This document shows, in pieces, positions 31,622 through 40,517 of a stretch of DNA of 64,000 bases; within the stretch, counting starts at the first letter, position 1; every line of letters starts with the position of its first letter. Both the position numbers and the translations under genes were made by a program. Under the pieces are notes generated by a model. It was not told the origin of the DNA. It saw nothing but the letters and a program-made list of their open reading frames with translations, and ran no database searches. The stretch is from SHZL01 sp963784425. Its GTDB lineage: Bacteria; Pseudomonadota; Gammaproteobacteria; Xanthomonadales; SZUA-36. The stretch lies in NCBI GenBank assembly GCA_963784425.1, contig CAWARM010000012.1:248001-312000 (forward strand), given 5' to 3'.

Positions 31622-33541
31622 ATGCCGGTCATCACTTTACCGGACGGAAGCCACAGGCAATTTGACCAGCCCATCACCGTGATGGAGCTCGCTGCCGCCA
31701 TTGGGCCAGGTCTCGCCAAGGCTACACTCGCGGGAGAAGTCGACGGCGTATTGCGTGACGCGAGCTTTTCCATTGATGCGGATGCTTCCGTGCGCATCAT
31801 CACGGCCAAGGACGCTGCAGGGCTTGAAATAATCCGTCATTCAACCGCGCATTTGCTGGCACAGGCGGTGAAAAGGTTGTATCCGAATGCCCAGGTAACC
31901 ATCGGGCCGGTTATCGAAGACGGGTTTTATTACGATTTTTCTTATCCCCCCGGATTTACCCCGGAAGATCTCGACCGCATTGCAGCTGAGATGCGCAGGA
32001 TTGCCAAAGACAACCTGCCGGTTTCACGGGAAGTCATGAGCCGCGGTGACGCTGTGCAATTCTTTAGCCAGCTGGGTGAAGCCTACAAGGCGCAAATCAT
32101 CGCAGCCATTCCTGAAGGCCAGGAGATCAGCCTGTATCGGCAAGGCGAATTTATCGACTTGTGCCGCGGCCCGCACGCTCCGGAAACCGGTCGCCTCGGT
32201 GAGTTCAAGCTGATGCGCCTGGCAGGAGCCTATTGGCGTGGCGACAGCAAGAATGAAATGCTGCAACGTATTTATGGAACTGCCTGGGCTACCAGGAAAG
32301 ACCTTGAAGATCACCTCCATCGCCTGGAGGAAGCTGAAAAGCGTGATCATCGCCGCCTCGGTAAACAGCTGGGACTGTTTCATTTTCAGGAAGAGGCGCC
32401 GGGCATGGTGTTCTGGCACGATCACGGCTGGCGTATCTACACGGTAATCCAGTCCTACATGCGCGGTCTGTTGCGGGAAAGCGGCTACAAGGAAGTAAAC
32501 ACCCCGCAGGTCGTGGATATCTCACTGTGGCAAAAGTCCGGGCATGCCGACAAGTTTATCCAGAACATGTTTGTAACCGAGTCCGAAAACCGCATGTATG
32601 CGATAAAGCCCATGAATTGTCCCTGCCATGTGCAGATATTCAACCAGGGCCTGGTCAGTTACCGTGATTTGCCGCTGCGTTTTGCTGAATTTGGCTCCTG
32701 CCACCGCAATGAACCCTCGGGAGCCCTGCATGGCCTGATGCGGGTACGCGCCTTCACCCAGGACGATGCGCACATTTTTTGTACCGAAGAACAGGTCCAG
32801 GCGGAATCAGCGGCATTCATTGCCTTGCTCTACCGGGTCTATCGTGATTTCGGCTTTACCGATGTGTTGGTTAAGTTATCGACTCGCCCGGCCAATCGCA
32901 TTGGTGATGAGGCGCAATGGGATCGTGCGGAAAGCACATTAGCCGCCGCGCTGGACGGGGCGGGTATTGCATGGGTCGAAAACCCGGGGGAGGGCGCTTT
33001 TTATGGCCCAAAGATAGAGTTCTCCCTCACGGACACGATTGGCCGGGTATGGCAATGCGGTACCCTGCAAATCGACTTTTTCATGCCGGAGCGTCTCGGT
33101 GCCACCTACATCGATGAGCACAGCAGCAAGCAAGTGCCAGTCATGCTGCACCGCGCCATCCTGGGTTCGCTGGAACGCTTCATTGGCATTCTCATAGAAA
33201 ATTACGCCGGGGCCTTTCCGTCTTGGCTGGCCCCGGTGCAGGCCAAGGTTCTCAATATCAGTGAGAAGCAGAGCGATTACTGTAAATCTGTTACCCAAGT
33301 GCTTAGAAATAAAGGCTTCCGGGTCGATTCGGACTTGAGAAACGAAAAGATCGGCTTTAAAATCCGCGAGCACACTCTGGCCAAGGTTCCGTTCCTGCTT
33401 GTGGTTGGCGACCGGGAAGTCGAAAACCGGGAGGTGTCAGTGCGCACGCGCGCAGGAGAAGATTTGGGGAACATGAACCTGCAGGATTTCATGACACACC
33501 TCGCCGGAGAAATTGAACGGCGGGGACTGGTTGCAAACTAA
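31622..33541 (+). CDS. thrS: Threonine--tRNA ligase
   Basis: Class II synthetase, 639 residues from ATG 31622 (MPVITLPDGSHRQFDQP); the frame is open upstream but lacks homology. TGS domain (residues 1-60), editing domain with HSTAHLLAQAVKRL (HxxxH) and CRGPHAPETG, catalytic core with the MNCPCHVQIFNQGL zinc cysteine, FGSCHRNEPSGALHGLMRVR (motif 2) and LHRAILGSLERFIGILIE (motif 3), then the anticodon-binding domain. It heads thrS-infC-rpmI-rplT-pheS-pheT-ihfA-merR. Its leader contains a terminator-like hairpin and a duplicated ribosome binding site. Confidence 0.97.
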   Translation: MPVITLPDGSHRQFDQPITVMELAAAIGPGLAKATLAGEVDGVLRDASFSIDADASVRIITAKDAAGLEIIRHSTAHLLAQAVKRLYPNAQVTIGPVIEDGFYYDFSYPPGFTPEDLDRIAAEMRRIAKDNLPVSREVMSRGDAVQFFSQLGEAYKAQIIAAIPEGQEISLYRQGEFIDLCRGPHAPETGRLGEFKLMRLAGAYWRGDSKNEMLQRIYGTAWATRKDLEDHLHRLEEAEKRDHRRLGKQLGLFHFQEEAPGMVFWHDHGWRIYTVIQSYMRGLLRESGYKEVNTPQVVDISLWQKSGHADKFIQNMFVTESENRMYAIKPMNCPCHVQIFNQGLVSYRDLPLRFAEFGSCHRNEPSGALHGLMRVRAFTQDDAHIFCTEEQVQAESAAFIALLYRVYRDFGFTDVLVKLSTRPANRIGDEAQWDRAESTLAAALDGAGIAWVENPGEGAFYGPKIEFSLTDTIGRVWQCGTLQIDFFMPERLGATYIDEHSSKQVPVMLHRAILGSLERFIGILIENYAGAFPSWLAPVQAKVLNISEKQSDYCKSVTQVLRNKGFRVDSDLRNEKIGFKIREHTLAKVPFLLVVGDREVENREVSVRTRAGEDLGNMNLQDFMTHLAGEIERRGLVAN

Positions 33542-33555
33542 CGGGAGAATTTCAC

Positions 33556-34074
33556 ATCGCAAGCGGAAAAGAAACGAGACGTAATGACGAAATTACTGCA
33601 CCCCAGGTTCGGGTCATCGATGCCGAGGGTGAACAGGCCGGGATAATGAGCATTGGGGCTGCGCTGAGTCTTGCCGAATTGGGTGGCCTTGACCTGGTGG
33701 AAATTGCGCCGAACGGCGAGCCTCCAGTCTGTCGCATCATGGATTTCGGCAAATACCGGTTCGAGCAGCAGAAGAAGAATCAGTCTGCGAAGAAAAAACA
33801 AAAACAGGCACAGATCAAGGAAGTAAAATTCCGGCCCGGCACTGAAATTGCGGACTACCAGGTAAAAATGCGCAATGTGCGGCGTTTCCTGGAAGAAGGC
33901 GACAAAGTCAAGATCACTTTGCGTTTTCGCGGTCGCGAAATGGCCCACCAGGAGTTGGGTACTGCCATGCTAAAGCGGGTAGAAGAAGATTTGGCCAACG
34001 AGATCACCGTCGAGCAGTTCCCGCGCATTGAAGGGCGGCAGATGGTAATGATGGTCAGCCCCAAGAAGACATGA
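33556..34074 (+). CDS. infC: Translation initiation factor IF-3, AUC start
   Basis: Binds 30S, discriminates the initiator tRNA and start codon. The first ATG in frame (33646) would remove about 30 conserved N-terminal residues. The region upstream, SGKETRRNDEITAPQVRVID, is clearly IF-3, and the only start-like codon in the right place is ATC at 33556, eight bases after GGGAG, giving 172 residues. Use of a rare AUU/AUC start is the known basis of IF-3 autoregulation in gammaproteobacteria. Other family marks: LVEIAPNGEPPVCRIMDFGK, KEVKFRPGTEIADYQVK and ITLRFRGREMAHQELG. Fourteen bases after thrS. Confidence 0.95.
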   Translation: MASGKETRRNDEITAPQVRVIDAEGEQAGIMSIGAALSLAELGGLDLVEIAPNGEPPVCRIMDFGKYRFEQQKKNQSAKKKQKQAQIKEVKFRPGTEIADYQVKMRNVRRFLEEGDKVKITLRFRGREMAHQELGTAMLKRVEEDLANEITVEQFPRIEGRQMVMMVSPKKT

Positions 34075-34275
34075 GTTCCCAAAAAATCATGAATTAATGC
34101 GATACGGTTCCTTGCATTGGGAAATTGGGGTAAACTGCGCGGTCCCCGCGTACAGTTAGCATAATACCGGGACAAAAGAAGCGGTGCCAAGCAACAGCAA
34201 AAGTGTCACTCCGGTGACCGCTTGAGCGGCGTGTTTTAATAAACAGCCCTGAAAAAGGGCCGAAGGAGCAACACC

Positions 34276-34473
34276 ATGCCCAAGATGAAAACCAATCGGG
34301 GCGCGGCCAAGCGTTTTAAGAGGACCGCTTCCGGCGGGTTCAAGCGCGGCCACGCCTTTCACAGCCATATCCTGACCAAGAAATCGCAGAAGCGTAAGCG
34401 CGGCTTGCGGGGCACAACGATGGTTGATGCCTCAGACCACAAGTCCATCAAACGCATGCTGCCCTACGTCTAA
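34276..34473 (+). CDS. rpmI: 50S ribosomal protein L35
   Basis: 65-residue basic protein: MPKMKTNRGAAKRFKRTASG, HAFHSHILTKKSQKRKRGLR, then HKSIKRMLPYV, the standard L35 sequence. Ribosome site AAGGAG is seven bases upstream. The 201-bp leader between infC and rpmI contains short inverted repeats (CGGTGCC.../CGGTGACCG region) and may hold the L20-dependent translational operator known from E. coli, which I infer from position only. Confidence 0.98.
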   Translation: MPKMKTNRGAAKRFKRTASGGFKRGHAFHSHILTKKSQKRKRGLRGTTMVDASDHKSIKRMLPYV

Positions 34474-34502
34474 ATCCACATTTCAGGCAGGAGATCAGGA
34501 AA

Positions 34503-34859
34503 ATGGCAAGAGTAAAACGGGGCGTCACGGCTAGAGCCCGACACAAGAAAGTTCTGGATGAAGCCAAAGGTTATTACGGTGCCCGCCGCAAGGTGTACCG
34601 GGTTGCCAAGCAGGCCGTTATCAAGGCTGGCCAGTATGCATACCGCGACCGTCGTCAGCGGAAGCGCCAGTTCCGCAGCCTGTGGATCGTTCGAATCAAT
34701 GCCGCAGCGCGTGAATTTGGACTGTCCTACAGCCGTTTCATGGATGGTCTCAACCGGGCTGAAATTGAGGTTGATCGCAAAGTATTGGCCGACCTTGCAG
34801 TGCACGATCTGGCCGCTTTTGGAGTTCTGGCCGAAAAGGCCAAGGCCAGCCTGGGATAA
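34503..34859 (+). CDS. rplT: 50S ribosomal protein L20
   Basis: 118-residue primary rRNA-binding protein needed early in 50S assembly; in E. coli it also represses rpmI-rplT translation. Sequence marks: MARVKRGVTARARHKKVL, AKGYYGARRKVYRVAKQAVI, YAYRDRRQRKRQFRSLWIVR and LSYSRFMDGL. Follows rpmI by 29 bp with a GGAGATCAGGA ribosome site region. A terminator-like hairpin lies 67 bp downstream, before pheS. Confidence 0.98.
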   Translation: MARVKRGVTARARHKKVLDEAKGYYGARRKVYRVAKQAVIKAGQYAYRDRRQRKRQFRSLWIVRINAAAREFGLSYSRFMDGLNRAEIEVDRKVLADLAVHDLAAFGVLAEKAKASLG

Positions 34860-34926
34860 AAATGCGATGAGCCTGTTCGTGGTTGTTTGAGGGCAGGGCG
34901 CACTTCAGGGCGGTAGACCAAGTAAG

Positions 34927-34955
34927 GGAAGGGCCTGTGCTCTTCCTTTTTTTTT
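34927..34955 (+). terminator. Terminator/attenuator between rplT and pheS
   Basis: A stem GGAAG(G)G pairs with C(T)CTTCC around a six-base loop and is followed by nine T. It ends 14 bases before the pheS start, a position typical of pheST attenuators. A preceding mini-frame (ATGAGCCTGTTCGTGGTTGTTTGA lies at 34867, split here as ATGAGCCTGTTC... ) encodes only one Phe, so a classic PheM leader peptide is not evident. Confidence 0.75.
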
Positions 34956-34969
34956 CCGGGAATCAGGCA

Positions 34970-35968
34970 TTGGACACAATAAAGGAAATTCAGCACCGCG
35001 CCCGCGCAGAAATTGAAGCCTGCCGGGACTTGCAACGTCTCGACGAACTGCGGGTGGGATATCTCGGCAAGAAGGGCGAGATCACTGCGCAATTGAAAGC
35101 CCTGGGCAGCCTTGATCCGGAGCAGAGGAAAGCTTTCGGAGCCGCGGTCAACATCGCCCGAGATGACCTGGCCCTGGCAATTGCCGATCGAAAAACGGCT
35201 CTGGAAGCAGCGGCGCTTGAGGCCCTGCTGCTGAGCCAGAAAGTGGATGTAAGCCTGCCTGGCCGGGGTGAGCAGCGTGGCGGATTACACCCTGTCACCC
35301 GCGCCATGCAACGGGCTGTGGATATTTTTTCGCGACTGGGTTTTGATGTCGCCACCGGACCGGAAGTAGAGCAGGACTATTACAATTTCGCGGCTTTGAA
35401 TTTCCCCGAGCATCACCCGGCACGGGCCATGCACGATACATTCTATTTCGGTGACGGGCGCCTCTTGCGGACGCACACGTCACCTGTGCAGATTCGCGTG
35501 ATGGAACGGCAGGACCCGCCGTACCGTATCATCGCGCCCGGCAAGGTGTATCGCAGTGACTCTGATCAGACCCACACTCCCATGTTCCACCAGATCGAAG
35601 GCCTGTTGGTGGGTGAGGGCGTGAGCATGGCCGACCTCAAGGGCCTGTTGCACACCTTTGTAAATGCATTTTTCGAGCGCTCGCTGGCCATGCGATTCCG
35701 CCCGTCCTATTTTCCCTTTACCGAACCTTCCGCAGAAGTCGACATTAGTTGGGAGAAAGGCGATGGCGCTGAGCCTGGCTGGCTGGAAATTCTAGGGTGC
35801 GGCATGGTCCACCCGAATGTGCTCAGAGCGTGTAACGTCGACCCGGAGCGCTACTCAGGTTATGCCTTTGGTATGGGCGTTGAGCGCATCGCGATGTTGC
35901 GCTATGGCGTCACCGACTTGCGCCATTTTTATGAAAATGATCTTCAGTTCCTGCGGCAGTTCCACTGA
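34970..35968 (+). CDS. pheS: Phenylalanine--tRNA ligase alpha subunit, TTG start
   Basis: Catalytic subunit of the (alpha-beta)2 class II enzyme. The start TTG 34970 gives LDTIKEIQHRARAEIEACRD..LRVGYLGKKGEIT, whose length to the conserved YLGKKG motif equals that of relatives; no ATG or GTG fits, and the upstream ATG 34883 would put the attenuator inside the gene. 332 residues. N-terminal coiled coil binds tRNA; core motifs FSRLGFDVATGPEVE, PEHHPARAMHDTFYF, RTHTSPVQIRVM, TPMFHQIEGLLV, EPSAEVDISW and GMGVERIAMLRYG. The ribosome site is weak. pheT follows by 24 bp. Confidence 0.95.
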   Translation: MDTIKEIQHRARAEIEACRDLQRLDELRVGYLGKKGEITAQLKALGSLDPEQRKAFGAAVNIARDDLALAIADRKTALEAAALEALLLSQKVDVSLPGRGEQRGGLHPVTRAMQRAVDIFSRLGFDVATGPEVEQDYYNFAALNFPEHHPARAMHDTFYFGDGRLLRTHTSPVQIRVMERQDPPYRIIAPGKVYRSDSDQTHTPMFHQIEGLLVGEGVSMADLKGLLHTFVNAFFERSLAMRFRPSYFPFTEPSAEVDISWEKGDGAEPGWLEILGCGMVHPNVLRACNVDPERYSGYAFGMGVERIAMLRYGVTDLRHFYENDLQFLRQFH

Positions 35969-35992
35969 TAAATCAAGAGACCAGAGTTCACC

Positions 35993-38365
35993 ATGAAATT
36001 CAGTGCAAATTGGTTGAAGCAATGGGTCAAGGTTGATCTGGACGCCGTGCAATGGGCTGCACGGCTGACTGCCGCTGGTCTGGAAGTCGACTCCGTCGAA
36101 CCGGTAGCTGCTGCTTTCAGTCATGTTGTCGTGGCGGAGATAGAAGCCTGCAATCCGCATCCCGACGCAGACAAGTTGTCGGTATGCAGTGTCAATGACG
36201 GCTCCCCGGAGCGCCTGCAAATTGTCTGTGGAGCGCCCAATGCACGGGCCGGGCTGCGTGTACCGCTCGCCCGTGTTGGCGCGCAGATCGGGGCGGATCT
36301 CCACATCAGGAAAGCGAAGCTCAGGGGGGTGGAGTCGGCAGGGATGTTGTGCTCAGCTCGTGAACTGGGCTTGTCGGAAGATCATTCAGGCCTGATGGAA
36401 TTGCCACCCGATGCTCCAGTGGGGGTGGATTTTCGTTCGTGGCTGGCACTCGACGATTTCAGCATAGAAATCGACTTAACACCCAATCGCTCGGACTGCC
36501 TGTGCATCCGGGGCCTGGCTCGCGATATTGCGGCGAATTGCGCTGCAGAATTCCAGGATCGCACCATTCCTTCGGTCGCAGCCCAAAGCGATGAAGCCTT
36601 GCCCATTCGCTTGCTCAGCGGGGAAGATTGCCCGCGGTACGCCGCTCGGGTCATCCGCGGGATAGAACCCACTGCGAAAACTCCCTTGTGGATGATGGAA
36701 GCTTTGCGTCGTTGCGGATTGCGCAGCATCAGCCCTGTTGTTGACATCACCAATTACGTCTTGCTGGAGTTGGGTCAACCCATGCATGCATTTGACCTCG
36801 ACCGACTGGACCGTGAGATCGTTGTGCGCCGCGGTCGCAACGGCGAATCATTGCAACTGCTTAACGGAACAGAAGTTGAATTGGACGAGAGCGTACTGGC
36901 CATCTGCGATGGCTCTGGACCTGTTGCTCTGGCCGGCATCATGGGTGGAGCAGCAAGTTCAATGACGGGCACTACCACCAACATTCTGTTGGAAAGCGCC
37001 TGGTTCAAGCCCGCGACCATCATGGGAAAAGCACGCGCCTATGGCCTGCACACCGACGCATCGCATCGCTTCGAACGGGGTGTTGATCCCCAGGGGCAGG
37101 TCAGGGCCATTGAGCATGCCACAGCGCTGGTGCTGGAAATTTGTGGTGGTGCTCCCGGTCCTGTTCTCGTGCAAGAAGATGTGCAATGGCTGCCTGCACC
37201 TCGCCCCATCCGTTTGCGCCATGACCGTCTCAATCAACTGGTGGGACTTGAGTTTGAACGCAATCAGGTAGAGGACATCCTCAAGCGCCTGGGCATGCAG
37301 GTGAGCTTTGCCGACGGCAGTTGGACCGTTATCGCGCCTTCGGCAAGGATGGACATTGCCATTGAAGAAGACCTGATCGAGGAGGTTGCCCGAATTCATG
37401 GCTATGACCGCATTCCCGAAGCGCCACCCGGCGGCCAATTGGCGGTGGGAAGCGCGGCCAGCCATGCAGTAAGCCTGATGCACATGCGCCAAAGCCTGTG
37501 CGCAGCAGGGTACCAGGAAGCCATCAACTACAGTTTTGTGGACCGGCGCCAGCTGGAGGCGGTGCATCAAGCCGGTTTCGCATTGCCACTGGCTAATCCT
37601 TTGTCCGCTGAAATGGACGTGATGCGCACTACCCTGCTGCCGGGACTGCTGGCCAGTCTCGCGTACAACGTGCGGCGCCAACAGGCCAGGGTCAGGTTGT
37701 TTGAGACCGGGCTGGCTTATATTCAGCAGGAAACCTTGCAGGAGATTTCCAGAATATGCGGCGTCGCCATCGGTTCGGCCTGGCCTGAGCAGTGGGCGCA
37801 GTCGGGTCGCAGACTGGACTTCTTCGACATCAAGGGTGACGTTGAACGATTGATAGCGCTGCGCGGCGATACGCCGGTATCGTTCACGCCATTCGACGGG
37901 CCATGGGCGCACCCCGGAGCCAGTGCCTGCGTGGCGATTGAGGGCAAGCCGATTGGATGGTGTGGCGCAGTCCACCCCGGGGTTCTCAAGACGCTGGATA
38001 TTGAAGGTGAAGTTTTCGCTTTCGAGCTGGATCTGGATCTTCTGCAACAACGCAAGATCCCGCATGCATGTCCGATTTCACGGTTTCCTTCCATTCGCCG
38101 CGACATTGCAGTTTGGGTTCCGGACGAGGTTACATTTGCACAAATCGAAACAGTTGTACGAGGCGAAGCAGCCGACTTGCTACAGGATTTGGTGGTTTTT
38201 GATGTCTATCACGACGAAAAACTAAAAAAAGGGTATAAAAGCGTCGCTATAGGCTTGATTTTGCAGAACGTTTCCAGCACTCTAGTAGACGAACTCGTAG
38301 ACCCCGTAATTCATCAGGCCATTGCGGCGTTGGAGCATCGTTTGGGTGCTCAATTAAGAGGTTGA
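35993..38365 (+). CDS. pheT: Phenylalanine--tRNA ligase beta subunit
   Basis: 790-residue beta subunit, which binds tRNA and edits mischarged Tyr. Starts MKFSANWLKQWVKVDLD; B1 domain, then the B2 EMAP/OB fold (VVAEIEACNPHPDADKLSVC, LQIVCGAPNARAG), the B3/B4 editing domain, B5, the catalytic-like domain B6/B7 and the C-terminal anticodon-binding domain (RFPSIRRDIAVWVPDEV). All domains are complete. Its TGA is three bases before the ihfA ATG, so translation is coupled. Confidence 0.97.
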   Translation: MKFSANWLKQWVKVDLDAVQWAARLTAAGLEVDSVEPVAAAFSHVVVAEIEACNPHPDADKLSVCSVNDGSPERLQIVCGAPNARAGLRVPLARVGAQIGADLHIRKAKLRGVESAGMLCSARELGLSEDHSGLMELPPDAPVGVDFRSWLALDDFSIEIDLTPNRSDCLCIRGLARDIAANCAAEFQDRTIPSVAAQSDEALPIRLLSGEDCPRYAARVIRGIEPTAKTPLWMMEALRRCGLRSISPVVDITNYVLLELGQPMHAFDLDRLDREIVVRRGRNGESLQLLNGTEVELDESVLAICDGSGPVALAGIMGGAASSMTGTTTNILLESAWFKPATIMGKARAYGLHTDASHRFERGVDPQGQVRAIEHATALVLEICGGAPGPVLVQEDVQWLPAPRPIRLRHDRLNQLVGLEFERNQVEDILKRLGMQVSFADGSWTVIAPSARMDIAIEEDLIEEVARIHGYDRIPEAPPGGQLAVGSAASHAVSLMHMRQSLCAAGYQEAINYSFVDRRQLEAVHQAGFALPLANPLSAEMDVMRTTLLPGLLASLAYNVRRQQARVRLFETGLAYIQQETLQEISRICGVAIGSAWPEQWAQSGRRLDFFDIKGDVERLIALRGDTPVSFTPFDGPWAHPGASACVAIEGKPIGWCGAVHPGVLKTLDIEGEVFAFELDLDLLQQRKIPHACPISRFPSIRRDIAVWVPDEVTFAQIETVVRGEAADLLQDLVVFDVYHDEKLKKGYKSVAIGLILQNVSSTLVDELVDPVIHQAIAALEHRLGAQLRG

Positions 38366-38367
38366 AC

Positions 38368-38667
38368 ATGTCATTGACGAAGGCAGATATTGCAGACCGC
38401 CTGTTTGAGGTAGTAGGTTTGAACAAAAGGGAAGCCAAGGAATTTGTAGATGCATATTTCGAGGCCATAAGGGAAGAGCTTGAAAGGGGCGAGAACGTTA
38501 AGCTATCAGGCTTTGGCAATTTTCAGTTGCGCGTGAAAAACCAAAGACCCGGTAGAAACCCCAAGACGGGGGAAGAGATTCCAATCTCGGCACGACGTGT
38601 CGTGACGTTCCGTCCAGGCCAAAAACTGCGTGCAAGGGTGGAAGCATATGTTAGACCCGGGAATTGA
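38368..38667 (+). CDS. ihfA: Integration host factor subunit alpha
   Basis: DNA-bending HU-family protein forming a heterodimer with IhfB. 99 residues from ATG 38368: MSLTKADIADRLFEVVGLNK, DAYFEAIREELERGENVKLSG, FGNFQLRVKNQRPGRNPKTG with the beta-arm proline that intercalates into DNA, and RRVVTFRPGQKLRARVEAY. Located directly after pheT as in all relatives. The MerR-type gene overlaps its 3' end by 20 bp. Confidence 0.97.
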   Translation: MSLTKADIADRLFEVVGLNKREAKEFVDAYFEAIREELERGENVKLSGFGNFQLRVKNQRPGRNPKTGEEIPISARRVVTFRPGQKLRARVEAYVRPGN

Positions 38668-39004
38668 TCGCGATCTTCCGCCGATTCCGGCGAAACGATA
38701 TTTCACTATCGGAGAAGTCAGCGATCTTTGTGGGGTAAAGCCCCACGTGTTGCGTTACTGGGAGCAGGAATTTGAGCAGCTCAAACCAGTAAAGCGGCGG
38801 GGCAACAGGCGCTACTACCAGCGCGGCGATGTCATGATGATCCGCCAGATTCGCAGCCTGCTGTATGAACAGGGTTACACCATAGGCGGTGCGCGGCAGA
38901 TGCTGGGAGGGGATGAGGCGCGTGATGATGTCAATCGTAGCCACCAGATCATCCGGCAGGTGCGGTTAGAACTCGAAGAAATACTGCAAGTCTTGAAACG
39001 GTAA
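38648..39004 (+). CDS. MerR family transcriptional regulator
   Basis: 118 residues from ATG 38648. Winged helix-turn-helix of MerR type: KRYFTIGEVSDLCGVKPHVLRYWEQEFEQLKPVK as a block, then NRRYYQRGDVMMIRQIRSLLYEQGYTIGGARQML, and a short C-terminal coiled coil (HQIIRQVRLELEEILQVLKR) without any effector-binding domain or metal-binding cysteines. This ihfA-linked MerR-like protein is conserved in gammaproteobacteria with unknown target. Its last codons and stop form the first unit of a 19-20 bp tandem array. Confidence 0.93.
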   Translation: MLDPGIDRDLPPIPAKRYFTIGEVSDLCGVKPHVLRYWEQEFEQLKPVKRRGNRRYYQRGDVMMIRQIRSLLYEQGYTIGGARQMLGGDEARDDVNRSHQIIRQVRLELEEILQVLKR

Positions 39005-39099
39005 ACGGGTCTTGAAACGGTAAACGGGTCTTGAAACGCTAAAGCGGGTCCTAAAACGGTAAACGGGTCCTAAAACGCTGAAGCGGGTTCTGAAACGCC
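38990..39099. repeat. Tandem array starting in the merR stop codon
   Basis: Five and a half units of 19-20 bp (GTCTTGAAACGGTAAACGG and variants with GCTAAAGCGG or GTCCTAAAACG) at 38990, 39009, 39028, 39048, 39067 and 39087. Unit 1 encodes the last residues and stop of the regulator; the rest are non-coding copies. There are no unique spacers, so this is not a CRISPR array. Confidence 0.9.
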
Positions 39100-39202
39100 A
39101 AGCTGGCTTACTCCACTTTGTTACCGCCCAATGCTTTAACAGCGACGGTGCATTTGCTAACATGCCCCGCCCGCCACTGGCTCCCGGTGTACCTGAGGGT
39201 TC

Positions 39203-39280
39203 CAGTTTGTCCAGGGATTTCAGTTTGCCAGGGGTTTCAGGTTGCCAGGGGTTTCAGGTTGCCAGGGGTTTCAGGTTGAT
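39203..39280. repeat. Tandem array upstream of tRNA-Pro
   Basis: Units of 17-18 bp (CAGTTTGTCCAGGGATTT, CAGTTTGCCAGGGGTTT, then two CAGGTTGCCAGGGGTTT and a partial CAGGTTGAT) in direct tandem at 39203-39280, ending 20 bp before tRNA-Pro. The last two full copies are identical. Confidence 0.9.
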
Positions 39281-39299
39281 TAACCAAGTTTGAACGTGT

Positions 39300-39376
39300 C
39301 GGGGCGTAGCGCAGCCTGGTAGCGCACCACAATGGGGTTGTGGGGGTCGGGAGTTCGAATCTCCCCGCCCCGACCA
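39300..39376 (+). tRNA. proL: tRNA-Pro(GGG)
   Basis: 77 bases with encoded CCA. Acceptor CGGGGCG pairs with CGCCCCG; the anticodon stem CCACA/TGTGG encloses ATGGGGT (anticodon GGG, reads CCC/CCU); T arm GGGAGTTCGAATCTCCC is intact. Location after ihfA-merR is common in gammaproteobacteria. Confidence 0.96.
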
Positions 39377-39511
39377 AAACACAGGTTAACGATATGAAAA
39401 CTGCATTGGCCAGTGCCGTTCTTTTGGCGGATAATCAGCCGTGAGCCGTGATCAAACTGCGTAAGATCTGGTCTGTATAGTCGGGACCAGACAGGCCAGG
39501 CGGGGTGTGAG

Positions 39512-40495
39512 ATGAGCAAGATTGAGAGCGCACTGCGGGATATGCCCGATATTGCCAATGAAGCCAGGCCTGAAATAGCCGGGGCCCTGGCATGGGTTGG
39601 CATGAATGAAATCGAAATGCCGGTTCGTATCGAAGACGATGCCGGTGGAGTGATCCAATCCTCCGCGCTGGTCACTGCATATGTCAATCTGAAAGACGCC
39701 GATGCACGCGGCATCCACATGTCCCGGCTCTACCTTCACCTGGACCAGGCATTCTCCCAGCGCTTGCTGAACCCTTGCACCTTGAGGCAGTTGTTGCGTG
39801 CGTTTCTTGACTCGCACGAAGGACTGAGTGACCGGGCACTGATTCGGGTTGATTTCGATTACGTCACCCGGCGCCCGGCATTGGCCAGCGACAATGAAGG
39901 CTGGCGACGTTACCCCATATCAATGATTGCTATCCTGGAGGAAGGCGAATTCAGCCTTGAAATGGGCCTGGAAGTTCTTTATTCGAGCACCTGCCCTTGT
40001 TCAGCTGCATTGGCTCGACAGTTGATCCAGGATAAATTCAAGAGCGATTTCCTGGGTCAGCAGCGGGTAGACATGAAGCAGGTGTACGAATGGCTCGGTA
40101 GTGAGGAAGGAATTCTCGCAACGCCTCACAGCCAGCGCAGCGCAGCAGAAATTCGTGTCCGTCTCACGCCCAGCTTTGAAATGTTTCCCATTATCGAATT
40201 GGTCGATGCCATCGAGGGCGCATTAAAAACACCGGTTCAGGCCACCGTGAAGCGCGAAGATGAACAGGCGTTTGCCTTGCTGAACGGCCGCAACCTGATG
40301 TTTTGTGAAGATGCCGGGCGTCGCATCCAGACTGCTCTTGGCAAGGACGAGCGTATTCTGGATTTCTGGGCCCGATGCACCCATTACGAAAGCCTGCACC
40401 CACACAATGCAGTGTCCGTGGTGACCAAGGGAATTGAAGGTGGCTATGTCGCCGGTGCGGGCGCCCCGGTCCGCCTTGGGCATTCCGGGAAATAG
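39512..40495 (+). CDS. folE2: GTP cyclohydrolase FolE2 (type IB)
   Basis: First step of folate and queuosine precursor synthesis: GTP to 7,8-dihydroneopterin triphosphate. 327 residues from ATG 39512. Conserved features of the FolE2 tunnel-fold family: ARGIHMSRLY with the His, YSSTCPCSAALARQLIQ with the metal/catalytic cysteine, ATPHSQRSAAEIRVRL, and FCEDAGRRIQTAL with the Glu. FolE2 tolerates several metals and in many bacteria replaces zinc-dependent FolE when zinc is short; no Zur-like site was identified. Converges on the M23 peptidase gene. Confidence 0.95.
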   Translation: MSKIESALRDMPDIANEARPEIAGALAWVGMNEIEMPVRIEDDAGGVIQSSALVTAYVNLKDADARGIHMSRLYLHLDQAFSQRLLNPCTLRQLLRAFLDSHEGLSDRALIRVDFDYVTRRPALASDNEGWRRYPISMIAILEEGEFSLEMGLEVLYSSTCPCSAALARQLIQDKFKSDFLGQQRVDMKQVYEWLGSEEGILATPHSQRSAAEIRVRLTPSFEMFPIIELVDAIEGALKTPVQATVKREDEQAFALLNGRNLMFCEDAGRRIQTALGKDERILDFWARCTHYESLHPHNAVSVVTKGIEGGYVAGAGAPVRLGHSGK

Positions 40496-40517
40496 TCCTG
40501 CCCGGTAATCTGTTGCT

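Noticed and set aside
38990..39280. CRISPR-like look of the repeated units after the MerR gene and before tRNA-Pro
   Set aside because: Units are 17-20 bp in direct contact with no unique spacers, and no cas genes are near.
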